NCBI GenBank assembly: GCA_018398585.1
Contig: JAGTTD010000011.1
Span: 5,765,001 to 5,829,000, forward strand
Length of the DNA stretch: 64,000 bases
From: Simmondsia chinensis
Taxonomy: Eukaryota > Streptophyta > Magnoliopsida > Caryophyllales > Simmondsiaceae
Direction of reading: 5' to 3'
Shown here piece by piece: positions 22,560 to 36,700 of this stretch (within the stretch, counting starts at the first letter, position 1; each line of letters starts with the position of its first letter). The notes under the pieces were generated by a model. That model was not told where the DNA came from. It saw only the letters and a program-made list of their open reading frames with translations, and ran no database searches. A program made the translations under genes and the position numbers.

Positions 22560-25446
22560 TGTACGAAAATTGAATTATGTGTTTTGTCAATTTTTTGTAA
22601 GATTGTTGTAGTTAATACGTGTTTAATGCTTGATGTAGACTGTGAATTTGAGCCTTGAACCTAGAATTGGCCAACTCTTATGTTAGGCATGTCTAGTTGC
22701 ATAATCTTGAATCCTTTGTGTTAGTAGAGCATTGCATGTTTGAGTTCTAACCATGAGTTTGGATCTCGTAGGTAAGAATTGAATTTTCTTGCATATTTTG
22801 GGCGGCCTAAGTGAAATAAGTTGATTATTGTAAAGGGCTAATAGGACTTATGAGTTCTTGGAGATCTATGTGTAATTTTGTGTATTAGTCTCCATGTTGA
22901 TATGTCTCATGTAATTTCCATGGCTATGTTTGAAGCAAGATGAATATGTTGTTACTTGTTGCTTGAAGTAATGATAAACATGTTTATGGACTGCTTTTCA
23001 TGCTGAAAATGCTGCTACATGTTGGTTTGCCGCTGAATGTTGATGCTCATACTAAATTTGGTGCTATCCATATTGGTTTTGGCCAGTAGCATATTATGAA
23101 TGGTAGCCTCTTAATTTTTTGTTATACTGGTTTATATTTACTGTTATGGGCTGTAAGATATAGTGCAACTACTGTTCTCTAGGCATTTTATTGTCATTTT
23201 AAGTTGTTATGTTGAATTTCAGCTTGTGATTGGAAAAAAAAATGATATATTTGAGTCATATGTAGACTTGTGTTGTATGTGGAGACTTATTATGCCTTTA
23301 GGATCATTATTTCATGCCTTCTTTTTTAGTTTTTGAGAAAATGGTAAGGTATAGGTCATATGAGAACCTTAATTGATCATATACTTGATATTTAGCTTGT
23401 GTCTAGATACCTTATTTGGGTTATTGTCATATGTTGCATGCTCATATTGGTCATTTGGATGACATACTATATGACCCTAGTGTTCACTTGATGAGGAGAA
23501 AAATGTGGCATCACATCACAAGCCAAATAGGCTAAGGTAATTGATAGCATTGTGTTCTGATGAATAACACAACACACGCCCCATTATATCATATGTTAGT
23601 GGTAGATCTGGTCTACATGCATTGATCCAAATGATAAATATTAAAGTGCTCTAATTAAAGTGTTGAGCACTATGAATGGGGTTTATGTTGTAATAGACTC
23701 CCGTGTTATGTTGAGTGTTTGATATCAATAAGAGATATTCTACCAATGACAATGTATCTAGGCTCGTTGATGAGGTATATTTTGTGACACCCCTCTAAAA
23801 CCTGTATTGTTTAGTTGTCCTTAAAGATTGAGTTGGCAAATAGAAAAATTAAATGGCTTAAGAATGTAGTGTGAGACATTTCATTGTGGGGGTTATAAGG
23901 ACACTTGAAATCCTATGAGATATGGTGTTGATTATTGTGTTTTGCCGATGTTTGCTAGTTATAGCTAGCTAATGGAAATTAATTATGGTGAAAATATTAT
24001 TTTAGTGACTGTCCAAAGTCAATGTTAATAAGCTTGATTATGATTAGCACTTGGACTTGAGAGCCTTACAGAGGCTTGGATTGCCTTAAGTTGAATTGTA
24101 AAAGGCATCTTATAAATTATGGTCTCTTTCGTACTTCTTTCTTTTGATATCACCAAAATTTTGTGTAACATTGGCAATACATAAACTACCATTAATATTG
24201 CTAATGCATGCACTTTAAGTACAATGAGAATGGGTATGTGGTCTTTTGTGATCTAAACTAGTGGTGATTCAATTGATTTGAGGTGTTAATGTTTCATAAT
24301 TATGATGATATGTGAAATCGACAAATTCACTGTATATATCTTTCGTGCCAACTGTATATACAATATATGTATGATATTTGTACTATTTGAGTATTTGGGG
24401 CTGAGATATGATTTTATTGATATGATATTTGCTCCACTATTTTGTTATACTGACTTTTGTTGAAGTTGGCAGGCAATAGAGCTAGTTGTTTAACAGCTCG
24501 TTGCAAATACCTCAATGTAGAGGTTAGAGCAACTCGTGATTAATGTTGACAATGGTCAACTCTCAAGTACCACTTTGTTCCAACACAGTGCTGAAATGCC
24601 ATTTCTGATGGTTGAGCTTGATGCTTTAACCTAACCCATAGTCTGTAACGGATGGTGTGAACACTGCACACTTGATAGGTTTCACGAGAGGAGACCTATT
24701 TGTCTCAGGCTTAGGATCAAAAACGATCCACTCAAAAGAAAGTGATATAACTAAATTGTGTAAGGTTTGAAAAGAACCTTGTAGATCCATTGATAAAGAC
24801 GCTATGTCGTAAAACGGTTGTGGAAACATAGAGGGGGACGGGACTAAACTCTATACAAAATAAACTGTGATATATCCAACCTGGTCTTAACAAGTTCAAT
24901 GTGAAAAGTCAAAGTTTCATTCAAAGAATGCACTGTATTTTATATTGTCCCTCCCTATGGTGTGACAGTGCGGAGACGGGTCCATAGCCATATGTTTGGT
25001 GGTGTAAGCAATGCTTGCACTTGATGGGCACTGTCTATATGTTATCAAGGGATGAGGTTGAGCTTTAGCTCTTAATGGACCCATATCCATATGTTTGGTG
25101 GTGTGCGGTAACACACACTTGATAGGATCCACCTATGTAGGGGTGAGAGTATGGCCGCTCCCCATAAAGGTTTAAAACTTGTCTTCTAGAGCGCCTATGA
25201 ATATCCAGAATGAGTGCATAGCCAATAAAACGAGCCAAACCGCTAGAGTTATCTAGGTCTGGAGTTTAGTATGAGTCCGAGTGGCAGATAGGTTGAAGAC
25301 GAAAGTCACCTTGCAAATTGTTGGTTTTAAACTTGGGTTGCAGTAGGTGACGTTCAAGTCGCGAGACATTGGCACTAAAAAACTGAACTCCCTTTGCCCA
25401 TTCTATCCTTCTTTGTTCTCTTCTGCTTGTATCCTTTGTGAGAGAT
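22560..25446. other. Possible decayed retrotransposon interior
   Basis: No gene recognised. From about 24450 to 25440 the sequence has the look of copia 3' untranslated sequence (repeated CCATATGTTTGGTGGTGT near 24985 and 25085, then GAGAGAT just before the right LTR-like copy). No polymerase domain could be read in any frame. Confidence 0.35.
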
Positions 25447-26223
25447 TGTTGGAAAAATGATACAAGCTAACCTTTATTTTTATGGGGGGGTTGTATCCCA
25501 CGTTGAAAAAATAGTGTGGGTGATTCTTTTCTTAATAGGTATATTTATTTTTCAAATAATATTTTAACCGCGCCTATTTACTAATTGTTTACCATTACTA
25601 GCCATTTAAGGTCATTAAAATTGTGACCGTTGGAAATTTATTAACAATATAGCCGTTGCAATTTATTACATCTGTTTATAGCCATTGGAATTCATTATAG
25701 CCGATGAATACCGTTTTCTATGCTATATATATACCATCAGCTATAACAATCAAATTTAGCACTCTCGTCCTCTCTCTGAATCATCATTCTCGGTTTCTCT
25801 CTCTCTCACTTGGTTTTTCTCTCTCTCCACGAATTTGGGCAAAATTCAAGGCACTCCTACTCGGCGATTAACGAGTGCACATTAAGAGTAGGATCACGTT
25901 AATCCTGGATGACGGCCTAGTTTATACTGTATGCATCGGAGCAGCGACGAAATCATCTTTTAGGACAGTGGCCTTTACGACTGCGCGATATCGTCATTTT
26001 TTGTAAGATCTTTCTAATTGCTCTCTTCTAGTTGTAATGTGCATTGCTATGCTTGAAAATTGGTCGATTTTCGAACAATTATTTTACTGCTATGTTTAGA
26101 TAATTATTTCTTAATTTTCTGCAATTTTCTCAGTATTTTTTCTCTACAATATTTTTGTATTTTTCACTGTAGTATTTTAATATTCTCGTAATAATTTTTA
26201 CTATATTTCACTGATACTAGTCA
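25447..26223 (+). repeat. LTR-like repeat, right copy
   Basis: A 777-bp direct copy of 18469-19310, starting TGTTGGAAAAATGATAC and ending CTGATACTAGTCA, with a TATATATATACCATC box and CT-rich leader. GTGAGAGAT directly before it could be a weak polypurine tract, which would make it a 3' LTR of a plus-strand element. No 5-bp target duplication was seen around either copy or around the pair. Confidence 0.65.
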
Positions 26224-27232
26224 ATTTTTTTTCTAAGCACAAAACTTAGAGATGGAATAGAGATAAAAAAGCAATCCAAGAAATGAAGTTTCATCTAAAA
26301 TTTAATCTTGTTCACAAGATGCAAATAAGTCAAGTTGTAAATTGTGAACATTTTAAGCCAAAAATAGCTCAAGTATGATAACGCTCATGCCCTAAAATGT
26401 GAGTTTTAAAGCATAAACTTTATCTAAACTAAGAATCGAGTACATCAAAGTAAATCAAGCTTGACTTGAAGTTTGTACTGCTAATTTCAAACTCTGCCAA
26501 ACTCAACCATGCTCGAGCTCATGATGGATCAAACTTAAGTTTCCACTTCCTCAAGCTCAGTGAATCTGTTAAGCTTGAATTTAATTCGATTTAAAGACGT
26601 GCTCTTGATATATATCTATTTTTGCTACCACTCAACCCAAAAAACGATTGTAGATCACTTTCATTTAGACAGATTTATAACGGTAGCAAGAAAAAAATTT
26701 TACTCGGCCTTAGAGAAATAGCAACCTAAGGCATAGTAAATTATGTTAGAGAATTTATTATAAATCGGATATTATCAAACCGGTCTCAGGTTTCAAGACG
26801 TGTAATCACGGTCTTTAAAACTTATTAACAAATTCAAAAGCAGCTGATGAGATTCGAAGTTGCACCACTTCAAAGTCAATGTATGGGCTATGCCAACCCA
26901 AAACCACAAATAGAGATGGGTAAAATTGAATTTCGACAGGTCTTGCAGGAATGACAAGGCAACATGTGAGCATGTCATCAAAAGACCATCTTAGTCGGCA
27001 TTTGGGTAATGGACATCGTGGCCTAGATGATACATCAACTTTAACTCTGAAAGCCCTACCGCCCGGGATGGCATTCAACATTGCATAAATAGAATGTGTA
27101 AACATAAGAAGACAATCAGAAGGTTACCAAAGCCAGCACTCGGAAATACAAGTTTTCCTGCCAGACATAGATAGTCACGTTGAAGATATGATTACTTCTA
27201 GAGGACAACCAAGCAACAGATTTAGAATCTTG
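26224..27232. other. Intergenic, nothing recognised
   Basis: Short minus-strand frames at 26793-27105 have no recognisable motif. No repeat ends were identified. Confidence 0.4.
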
Positions 27233-27256
27233 ATTTGGTCACTATTGGCAAGTAAG

Positions 27257-27454
27257 CATGCTTCAGCAAAAGTAATATCAAGATGGGTGACCTCCTAGGA
27301 AGTTTTTGTTTTGTACCCGTCAAGTTAGAGGTTCTCGAAAACAGCCTCTTCAGGGTAGCACCCGGAAGGACGAAGGTTATGTACATCCACCGCTTCCAGA
27401 CCCTGCTTAGATGGAAGCCCTTGGGGAACTAAAAATGTTGCTTTTGCTTTTTTT
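27257..27454 (+). repeat. 5S rRNA-headed SINE, 5'-truncated copy
   Basis: A 198-bp plus-strand insertion flanked by 24-bp direct repeats (27233-27256 and 27455-27478) with one mismatch. It begins inside a 5S rRNA-like head (CATGCTTCAGC, then AAGATGGGTGACCTCCTAGG, the 5S C-box region at about 27283-27302). It continues into the RTE tail module (AACAGCCTCTTCAGG, GTACATCC, AGACCCTGC) and ends in a T-rich tail. It lies just downstream of the stop codon of the minus-strand Utp12-domain gene. Confidence 0.8.
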
Positions 27455-27744
27455 ATTTGGTCACTATTGGGAAGTAAGAGGCCCATCTTATGCAAGCTCT
27501 GCGAAGGATCATCACTGATGATGCATTAAGCAAAGACTACCAATCGATAGTCCTCCTAGTGTGCTTAACTTTGTTTTCAAGAAAAAGTAGATCCATCCCG
27601 GATAATTAAGCTAAGCTTTCCTTTACCCTTCGGAAACCAAAAAAGATATTTTATTAAAAAACCGGAATTTCACGTTTTCTTTACCATTTGATTAAAAAGA
27701 AAACAAAAACTTCCAGGCATTACAGGCACCAGCAAGAATGGCAA

Positions 27745-30700
27745 TCAGTCACTCATGTCATCACCAGCGTCAATATCATTACTAAGGCCACTAAACTCTT
27801 CAGTTTCTCCATTCTCTTTCTTGTCAGTCTCCATTTCATCATCTTCTTCTTCTTCTTCTTCGTCTTCATCGCTTTCATCCTTGTCCACGTAAATCGCTGG
27901 AGCTACTGAGTCAAGCTCATTGACTCCTTCATCCGCAATCTGTTCATGAAAATAGATAAATCATTTCCTTTTTCCCAAAATGAATGTCATTCTTTCTGTT
28001 TCACTTCATTCCAAAATAACTCACTTTTCTTTACTCTGAATGGACTCACTTTGACGTTTTAATGTAACACTAACTTCACCGCATGACGGATACCGGGTTA
28101 GAGATAGCAAATTACGTCAATTTAGTCTTTATACTTTAATTATCTAAATGTAATTTACTCTTTATACTTTAAATTGTCCCAATGTAATCTATCTTCCATT
28201 TATATCATATCGATTTAATTCAAAACGAGCAAATTAAACTTAGTGGTGTAATTTTTAACAGCACATTGATGTTAAATGGAAGTAACCTAATACAACCCCG
28301 CCTATTGACTGTCCTGTGGAGCTTTGTTTTTGACTAAAATAAAACCCCCACATGTCGACCCAATTTAAACCAACCAATGACCAGAACATTAAATATTTCA
28401 TTGCTAAATTTCCCTTGAGGACCAAATCGACACAACGTAACTTGTACAAGAACTAAATCGACACAATTAAAAGCACGAGGATTAAATTGATACCACAGAC
28501 AAAGTACAAGGACATTTAGCATAAGTACCCCTAGATACAATTATCAACATGAGCAGAAAGATAGATGAAAACCCGTGTAAAGAATATCAGAATTCTCTTT
28601 TATGTGATTTTGAAATATGACAATTATTGTAGAAGTGGAGGAGTATCGAAAGAAACTTTCCAATGCACTCACCCCGGCAAAGAAGACATCAAAACGAGTA
28701 GACAGTTGCAAGGCAGAGCTGAAAGTCGCCACTCTTGATTCTATAAGCTGTCCATAAAATGAAGTTATGGAAGTTGTTCAGACAAATTCTATGGTAATAT
28801 TATTGTGAGGGCAAAAATGTTGATCTGAGAGCAGCTTTATAGAAACTTGAGCCTATTATTCACTACAAGTCACATTATTGTTCTGCCAAAAACATTTTTT
28901 ATCCTCGCAATAACATTGAGTACTAACGAAGTGGAGAAAAAAAACGCTTTCCAAAGCAGTACAGCATATAAAATGAAAATAATTTTCCTTGATAGTTGCA
29001 AAATCCAACTTATTAATGTGTTTGCTATGCTTTTTCATGACATAAGTAAATAAGAAATCGACGCACTTTAAATTAGGATTGAGTTATTGTCAGAACAAAT
29101 TGTTATTGATAAAGAAATTTAGTGGTTGTCATTCTTTATAAGTTACATTAGTGGTTGTCATTCTTTATAAGTCACATTATTTTCCTAACAATAAAAATTA
29201 CAGCTCTGCTAATAACAATACCAGTTGCAGAACTAAATAATTATTAAAAGACATGATCATGCAGAAACTTTTTCCAGCTAGTCGTTATTCGATTGAAACT
29301 TCCAATGAGATAGAACGAATAATACAATGAGGGGAGGGTGACCACAACAAATGCAATACAACATGATAACATGATATGAATTTGTTAGGGTACCCTAAAC
29401 ACAACACATCGTACCTTGATTCTGGCATAAACTGGCGTCATGACGTACTATTTTTTGAATAAACTGAACCACATGTTTGCTATATTTCATCATCTTTTGC
29501 AGTAAATGTCATCTAACATAACTAAATAATTGATAATATGGTCGTTATTAAGGTGATCTAGAAGGAGTTTAAATGCCCCTGGCGTCTTAGAACCATTACT
29601 AAAGATATTTGGAAGATACTTACCAAGCTTGACATTATTCGAATCTCTCACACTTTTAGAGAAAGTAATTAGGCTGCAGATACAGGTCATTTGGGGCAAG
29701 GCCCTGGACGTGTAGAAGGCGAATGTGGCAGAACCTTGAAAGGATTGTAAACGCAAATTCACTAGAACGGGCTATCTACCAAATAGCTCACTTAGTGTTT
29801 TCCTTACCTTCCTTAAAATAAAAATAAAACCAATTGATTTTTTTCAATCGGAAAAAATTAAATAATTGATAAGATGGACACGATATGATATTATTGCCAC
29901 CTCTAAGCACAAGTCCACAAATATTGAAATACGATCAGCAATGCATGGCTGTGATCATTCAGAATAAGTTCTACCTCTTTTTTCTTTCTTTTTTTTTTTT
30001 TTAAAAACATCAGTAAAGGCTGGGGAAGGGGGGGATCCTGAATTCGTACATGCACCCCAAGGTTGGCCAACTGCCACCCCAACCATTGGGACAAAACCAG
30101 GACCGGCTAAGTTGTACTGATTACAAGAGAAATAAGAAATCCTTACATGATACAACGAATTAAGGGCAACCAAAGAGGATTCTTGGGACATAATCCTGGT
30201 AGCATGCTGAAGAAGTAAACTCCTCAGCCATGGAAGTGCACACACCAATACTGCACCCCTGTTAGCAGACCATAACCCGAGACACAGTGTCAACAGCACA
30301 AAGGCTTAATCCCAAAAACATTACCCAAAAAAAAAAAAAACAAAAAAATGCTCGTATTATAATGCACTAGAAAGGATCGGTTAAAAGCATAGAATCAAAC
30401 CGAGTTCACAGTTATATCAAGGTAGTGGTCGTGGTACCATGAAAGCAAGGAAGTTTCCAGAGTCCATGAACGTACTGCAAAAAGCAACGCTACTGATATC
30501 CAGGTGTTGTACCCAATTTTAGTACTCAATACACATGGCATAAAGTTATTAATTAAAGCATAAAAAAAAGAATTATTTGGGTGAAAACTCAGAAGGACAT
30601 TGATGAATAAAAAATGAATTATTTAACAGTATCTTTACATGCTCCTATGACTTTTTACCATATTATTCGGTAAAATGAAGTAATTTCCTAACGCAAAACC

Positions 30701-33700
30701 TGGTTTGTGAAGAAAAGGCCCAATCACAAAGCAATCCCAATCAATTTCCAAAACTCTACTAACATAAAAGTGGTAAAAATCAAGCCCATATTGGAATAAG
30801 CTTTCATTTTCAAGTCCTCAGTGAAAAGTAAATTACAGGCTGCCTCATCTTTCCGGAAAATTTTGGCTGAAGAACGCCAATTTGTCTGAATCAGGAAAAA
30901 AAAGGGAGAAACATATACTTAGTTTAAAATTTTGATATGTAAAGGACTCACTCGAAGATTACCCAAACATAGAAGACACATTATCAATTTAGCCCGTGTC
31001 ACATGTCTCTTCTACTGACTCCGAGACCGGCAACAGGCAGCCCCGTTTCTCTTCTATTAACCTCCGTAGTAAAGAAGCCATCAGCAATAACATTATATAC
31101 CTTTTTTTTTTATAAAAAAAACTCATAATAAAGAAACGTCAAGGCCGTCTCCAAGGAAAGGCTCCCCTAACTCATCAGCCATAAGAATAAATCCTAGACT
31201 TGGACTAGGCTGAGGAAACAATTGGGACACAACCAATATTATGACACTGTTCACAACCAATCAGGTGTCATATTAGCCTTTCTATAGCAATGGCTAAAAG
31301 TGACTACAAGCCAATTATGATTTGTCATTTACACATCTTGGGTAACGTTCGTGATCTACTAAGGGGTACTCAAATTCACCTTAAGAGCCTTAATCTATCA
31401 CCTTTTACTTGAATATTCCAGAATCCCAAGCTACTCATATACTAACTCCACTATACAATGACATTGTTTTATGCTTACATCTACTCATCTAGCATAAAAC
31501 GACCAGCATGAAGTTAAGCCTAGTCATCACCTTAAAACTATGAGCCATTATGCTATGTCCACATCCTCCTATTTTTACAACTCCATGACCATGATTGAGA
31601 ACCATGCATCATCTCTTCCTTCTAAGAGCTCAGGTTATAGAAGAAGGAGAAGAAGGAACTGCGAAGAAGGTATCAACAACTGGTTTTATTATAGGATGGC
31701 TAATAATGCTCATATCGATCTATTATACTCCTCTACATCTAGCATTGGGTAGACCTCATACAATAACTATCCTAGCTCTATCCTATCTTTTGTTTCATTT
31801 CTTCTAGAACAATCACAAACATTTTTTATAATTATGGATCTACTAACAGAAATTAAATGCATAATCTCAGCATTCAATATGTATTCCTGGATAATTTAAT
31901 TTTCCAATTATACAATCATTTCATTTTACCAAGTTCAATATTAGCCAGACTTAGGGCCACAAATGAGCTGATATGAGCCCAGCCGAATCACAGCTAGCTC
32001 GGCTCAACTCGTTAACTAAATGAGACCGGCTCGGCTCAGTATCATTTATCTAAATAAGCCACATATCCGTGGCTGGCTCAGCTCCTTAACTAAGGAGATC
32101 AGCTCAGCATAGGTATCATTTAGGCTTGATTATTTGACAAGCTGGCTCATCGAGCTTTATAGGCTCATTTACACATCGGTTCATTGGGCTCATTTACTAG
32201 GCTTGTTAGGCTCATTTATCAGGCTTGTTAAACTCATTTCTAATCATTGTTACTTGGGTTGCTAAAAAGGGTAATATAAAAAAATCACGCATGAAACTGT
32301 GCTCCACCTTCGAACCAACTAACCGGGCTCTGTCTTCTTCCTTTTCTTTATTATTTCTCCTCTCTCTTTTTCTATCACCTTTAGTGGGGTCATAATTTAA
32401 AAGGCCAAATCCTAAGAGAAATTTAAAAACCCAAACAAAAACACTTAATGAATGATGGAGGAAGCGCCATATGGTGCAATCTAGACATGTGAGCTGGTAA
32501 ATGAGCCAGCTCATGAGCCCATAAACGAGCTGGCTTGAGATCCTTTAGTGCTGAGTTGGCCTCGGTTCACTTTGGCTCATTTATTTAAATAAGTTGCCCT
32601 CAAACAAGCCAAGCCGTCTCTCGAGTTGGCTTAGACGAACCTGAGCTGAGCCCTTAATGAATCAAGTCGAACTAACTCACAAGCTGGCTTGGCTCAGCTG
32701 CAACTCTAACCAGATTAGTTAACATTTATATGTTTCGATGCAACAATACAAGATTTGGTTAGATCAAGTATCAATGACACTTGAAACTGGTGAATGTTTC
32801 AAAGCTCTGTGAAATTCAGGAAAAGAAAAAGGGCTAAAAATTTAGTGTATATTCGGAATGGAAAGGGGTAACTAGGTGTCAACTACCAGGAAATACACAT
32901 TATACTTTGGTTTATCAAAAATACAAAAGCAGTCTTTCACCTGGATTGAATAATTGATATAAGCGAGTCCAAAAGCTTGAATATATCAACTGGATTTAAG
33001 AGTGAGATTGAATTTGAAATAACCTGAGAACAGAAATCAGCCAATATTAGAAATAAACGTAGTTGTAGAAAACTCCTAAAATGCTAACATTTAATGCTAA
33101 GAAATGCAATACGGTGTTTCGAAGTTAAATACACATTTCCAACACGTATCAAACTCGATAGAAACACCAGCAATAATGCAATCATTTTGATAAAAAAAAT
33201 ACATATTAGACAATTTATTGGCTAATTATATTACTCGTTTTAAAGAACTATTGAATTGTATAGACATATTAGAGTCAATTTTCTTGATCACATGTACAAC
33301 TCAATTTTCTAGTTTATTTCTTAATATTAACTGTGTCTTGGTGTTTATGTTTTAACAGCGCAATAATCTTTCACAAATTGTTTTATATCCAATATATAGC
33401 TATATAATTGCTCCTTTAACGCTCCCAAGTCAGAAGCTTCTATGACTACCCACTCCCCTATTTCCACTTCCGCTCCCACTCACACTTCATGCAACTATAG
33501 AAACAAATAGATTTTAATCTTTCTCCAGATAACATAACTTAAACATAAATGAACCTTGTCATCTTGATTATATAAGCAATCTAACAGCAGCGCACGATCA
33601 TCCGCATGGAGTGCTTGCTTAAGCAAAACAAGAACAGAATCGGCACTAGGAGGCCGAGCTTGAGAAGACTTTTGGATTTCAGTATTATTGGACTTCTCTA

Positions 33701-36700
33701 GATCAAGACCAGCAAGTTTCTCAGCCATAGTAGGCTCCTTATCATCAATTTCAGCTCCATCTGCAGCATCTCCATTTTCTGTACACCAGAGAAACTAGCG
33801 GATCACTTGCTAGAATGCAACGTGACTGAATGCATAGAGAGGTGGAAGTAAATGAATAAGACAATGAAAAATAATATTCGTCAAATTTATGTAAGTTTGT
33901 CCTCAATGAAAAGTAACAGAGCTCTAACAATGAAGTGTCTGAGGATCCTAGACACGCCTACTTGTCTCCTCAGGGGAGGATATTCGAGGAAAAGACCTGT
34001 CCTCTCCTGAACATTGAGACTAGAAATTGTCTTAAGAGAGAAAGTGATGTAGCACAAAAGGAAAAACAAAAGATTTCAAACTCAACTCTCAATTTCTGGA
34101 TTTTTATTCATTCAAAAGATATCTTAATAGAGTATATAAGGGTCCTATTCATAGAGTAGGAACCCTGAATCAGAAAAGATAAAGAAGTATACTCATAACC
34201 TAACTAGAATAAAGAAATTAAAATCCTATTCTAATTAGAAACTCTAATCTAAATAAACTCCAACCAATTTGAATTTAAAACTAAAAGACTCATAATTAAA
34301 TAACTTTGACTTATTTGAATTTAAAACTAAAAGACTCCTAATAAAATTAAATAGAAAAGACTCGTAAATAATCATAAATTCTTCTCGTGTAGTGCTTCCC
34401 GAAACGCTTCGAACGTACTACAGCATTCCCCTGGGATTGAGAAGGACTCGACTCCGTTGAGTTTGTTTGCAAATAATCATCAAGTAAATTAGCATCCAAT
34501 GATTGGAATTCTTCCTTTGTTATCCAAGTAGCTCCACTAGCAGGGCGACCCTTCCATTGAACAAGGAAACGATGATTCCCACCACCGAAAGTACACACGA
34601 CCTCATCAGTTAATACATCACCAATCAAGTCTTGAGGTTTCAAAGTTGGGACCTTTGGCGTTGGGCTACTTGCAATGTCAGGAGAAGAAGAACCAGGCCG
34701 CTCGATGGTACCGCGGTAAAGGGTTAATTCTTCTACATTGAAAATTGGACTAATACTCATGTGATCAGGTAATTCCAAAAAATAAGCATTAGGTCCAAGT
34801 TTCTTAGAAATTCAAAAAGGCCCAAAACCATGTGCATGAAGTTTTTTGAACGAATTTTTAGGCAGCGATCCAAGTGAATGGGAGCCACAACATAATCACC
34901 TACATTAAAATCTTTGGCCCTACGATGAACATCAACTGCAAGTTTATATTCAATATTACGTGTAGCAATTTTTCTTCTCACCTCGGTATGTAAGTCACAA
35001 ATATGTTGAGCAAATAGCTCAGCAGGAAGAGACACATAAGAGGAAGGGGGTAGGGAAGCCAAGTCAACGGAAGTACAGGCTTGTAACCATGAGTGATTTC
35101 GAAAGGGCTTTTACGAGTAGCGCGATTTACAGAATTATTGTATGCAAACTCAACTAAAGGCAAATTCAAATCCCAATTGCCCGGTCTATCATCAACGACA
35201 CATCTAAGTAAATCCCCTAGACTGCGGTTAACAACCTCGGTCTGTCCATCAGTTTGTGGGTGAAAAGCTGCAGAAAAGTTCAAGTCTGTATGACAAATTC
35301 TCCATAGTGTCCTCCAAAACTGGCTAATGACCTTAACATCACAATCAGACATAATAGATGTGGGAAGCCCATGCAATTTAACGACCTCACGAAAGACGGA
35401 TTTGGCAACATGGGAGGCATCAGTAGTCTTAAGTACATGGTATAAAGTGAGCCATTTTAGAAAACCTATCAGCCACTACTAGAATTGAGTCATAACCACG
35501 AGATGTCTCAAGTAACTCTACAACAAAATCCATGCTAATGTCTTTCCAGGGTTCGTGAGGGATAGGAAGTGGAGTATGAAGGCCAATATTATGCTTTCTC
35601 ACCTTAACCAACTGACATGTACGACATTGAGACACAATCTTAGCACAATCTCGCTTAAGTGAAGGCCAGTAAAATCTATCAGAAGCGAGGGAGATGGATT
35701 TGTCTTTTCCTAGATGACCACCTAGCCCACCAGCATGCATCTCCCAAATAAGGAACTCTCAAAATGATGTGCAGGGAATGCAAAGTCTAGATCCTCGAAA
35801 TAAATAACCATCATAAATGACAAAATCAACATGATCTTGACGATTGCCGTCCATGATCTCAGTAAATATGACACCAAAATCAGGGCAAGAAGGGTACTCA
35901 TCCATCATTATATCAAAACCCATGACTTCTGCCTTCATAAAATGAAGTAAGGCTACTACAAGACTAAGTGCATCAGCTACTCTATTTTCTTTTCTAGATT
36001 TATGCCTGAGGACAAATGAGTACTCATTGATAAACTCGATCCAATGCGCATGCTTAGGGTTTAACTTAAGTTGGGACATAAAACTTTAGAGACAAATGAT
36101 CACTAAATAAGACAAAATCCTAAGGTAATAAGTAATATCTCCAATGATGGAGACATTGAACCATCGCATAAAACTCTTTCTCATAGGTGTCATATCGTCG
36201 TTGCCTAGACTCATTCAATTTCTCACTAAAAAAGGCAATGGGATGTCCTTCTTGACTCAACACACCACCAATTCCAACCCCAAAAGCATCACAGGAAACC
36301 TCAAAAACTTTATCAAAATCAGGGTATCGAAGAAGTGGGGCACTAGACATCTTTTGCTTAATTTCTTCAAAAGCCTCAGTAGTAGCACGAGTCCATTTAT
36401 GATCTCCTTTCTTAAGATAATCTGTGATGGGAGCCATGATAGAACTAAAATTGCAAATGAACTTCCTATAAAAAGAGGCTAGACCATGAAAACTTCTAAT
36501 CTCGGAAATTGTCTTAGGTTCAGGCCATTCTTTAATAGCTTTAACCTTTTCAGGATCAGCAAAAATACCATATAGGAACAAGACTTCTTGTTGTAAGAAA
36601 AGACACCTATTTAAGTTAGCATAAACCTTGGCTTCCCTAAGTGCAATAAATAGAAGGTAAAGGTGGTTAAGGTCATCCTCATGGGATTTGCTAAAAATCA

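Noticed and set aside
27838..27862. (CTT)n microsatellite
   Set aside because: It is the coding sequence of the acidic Glu/Asp run of the Utp12-domain protein on the minus strand.
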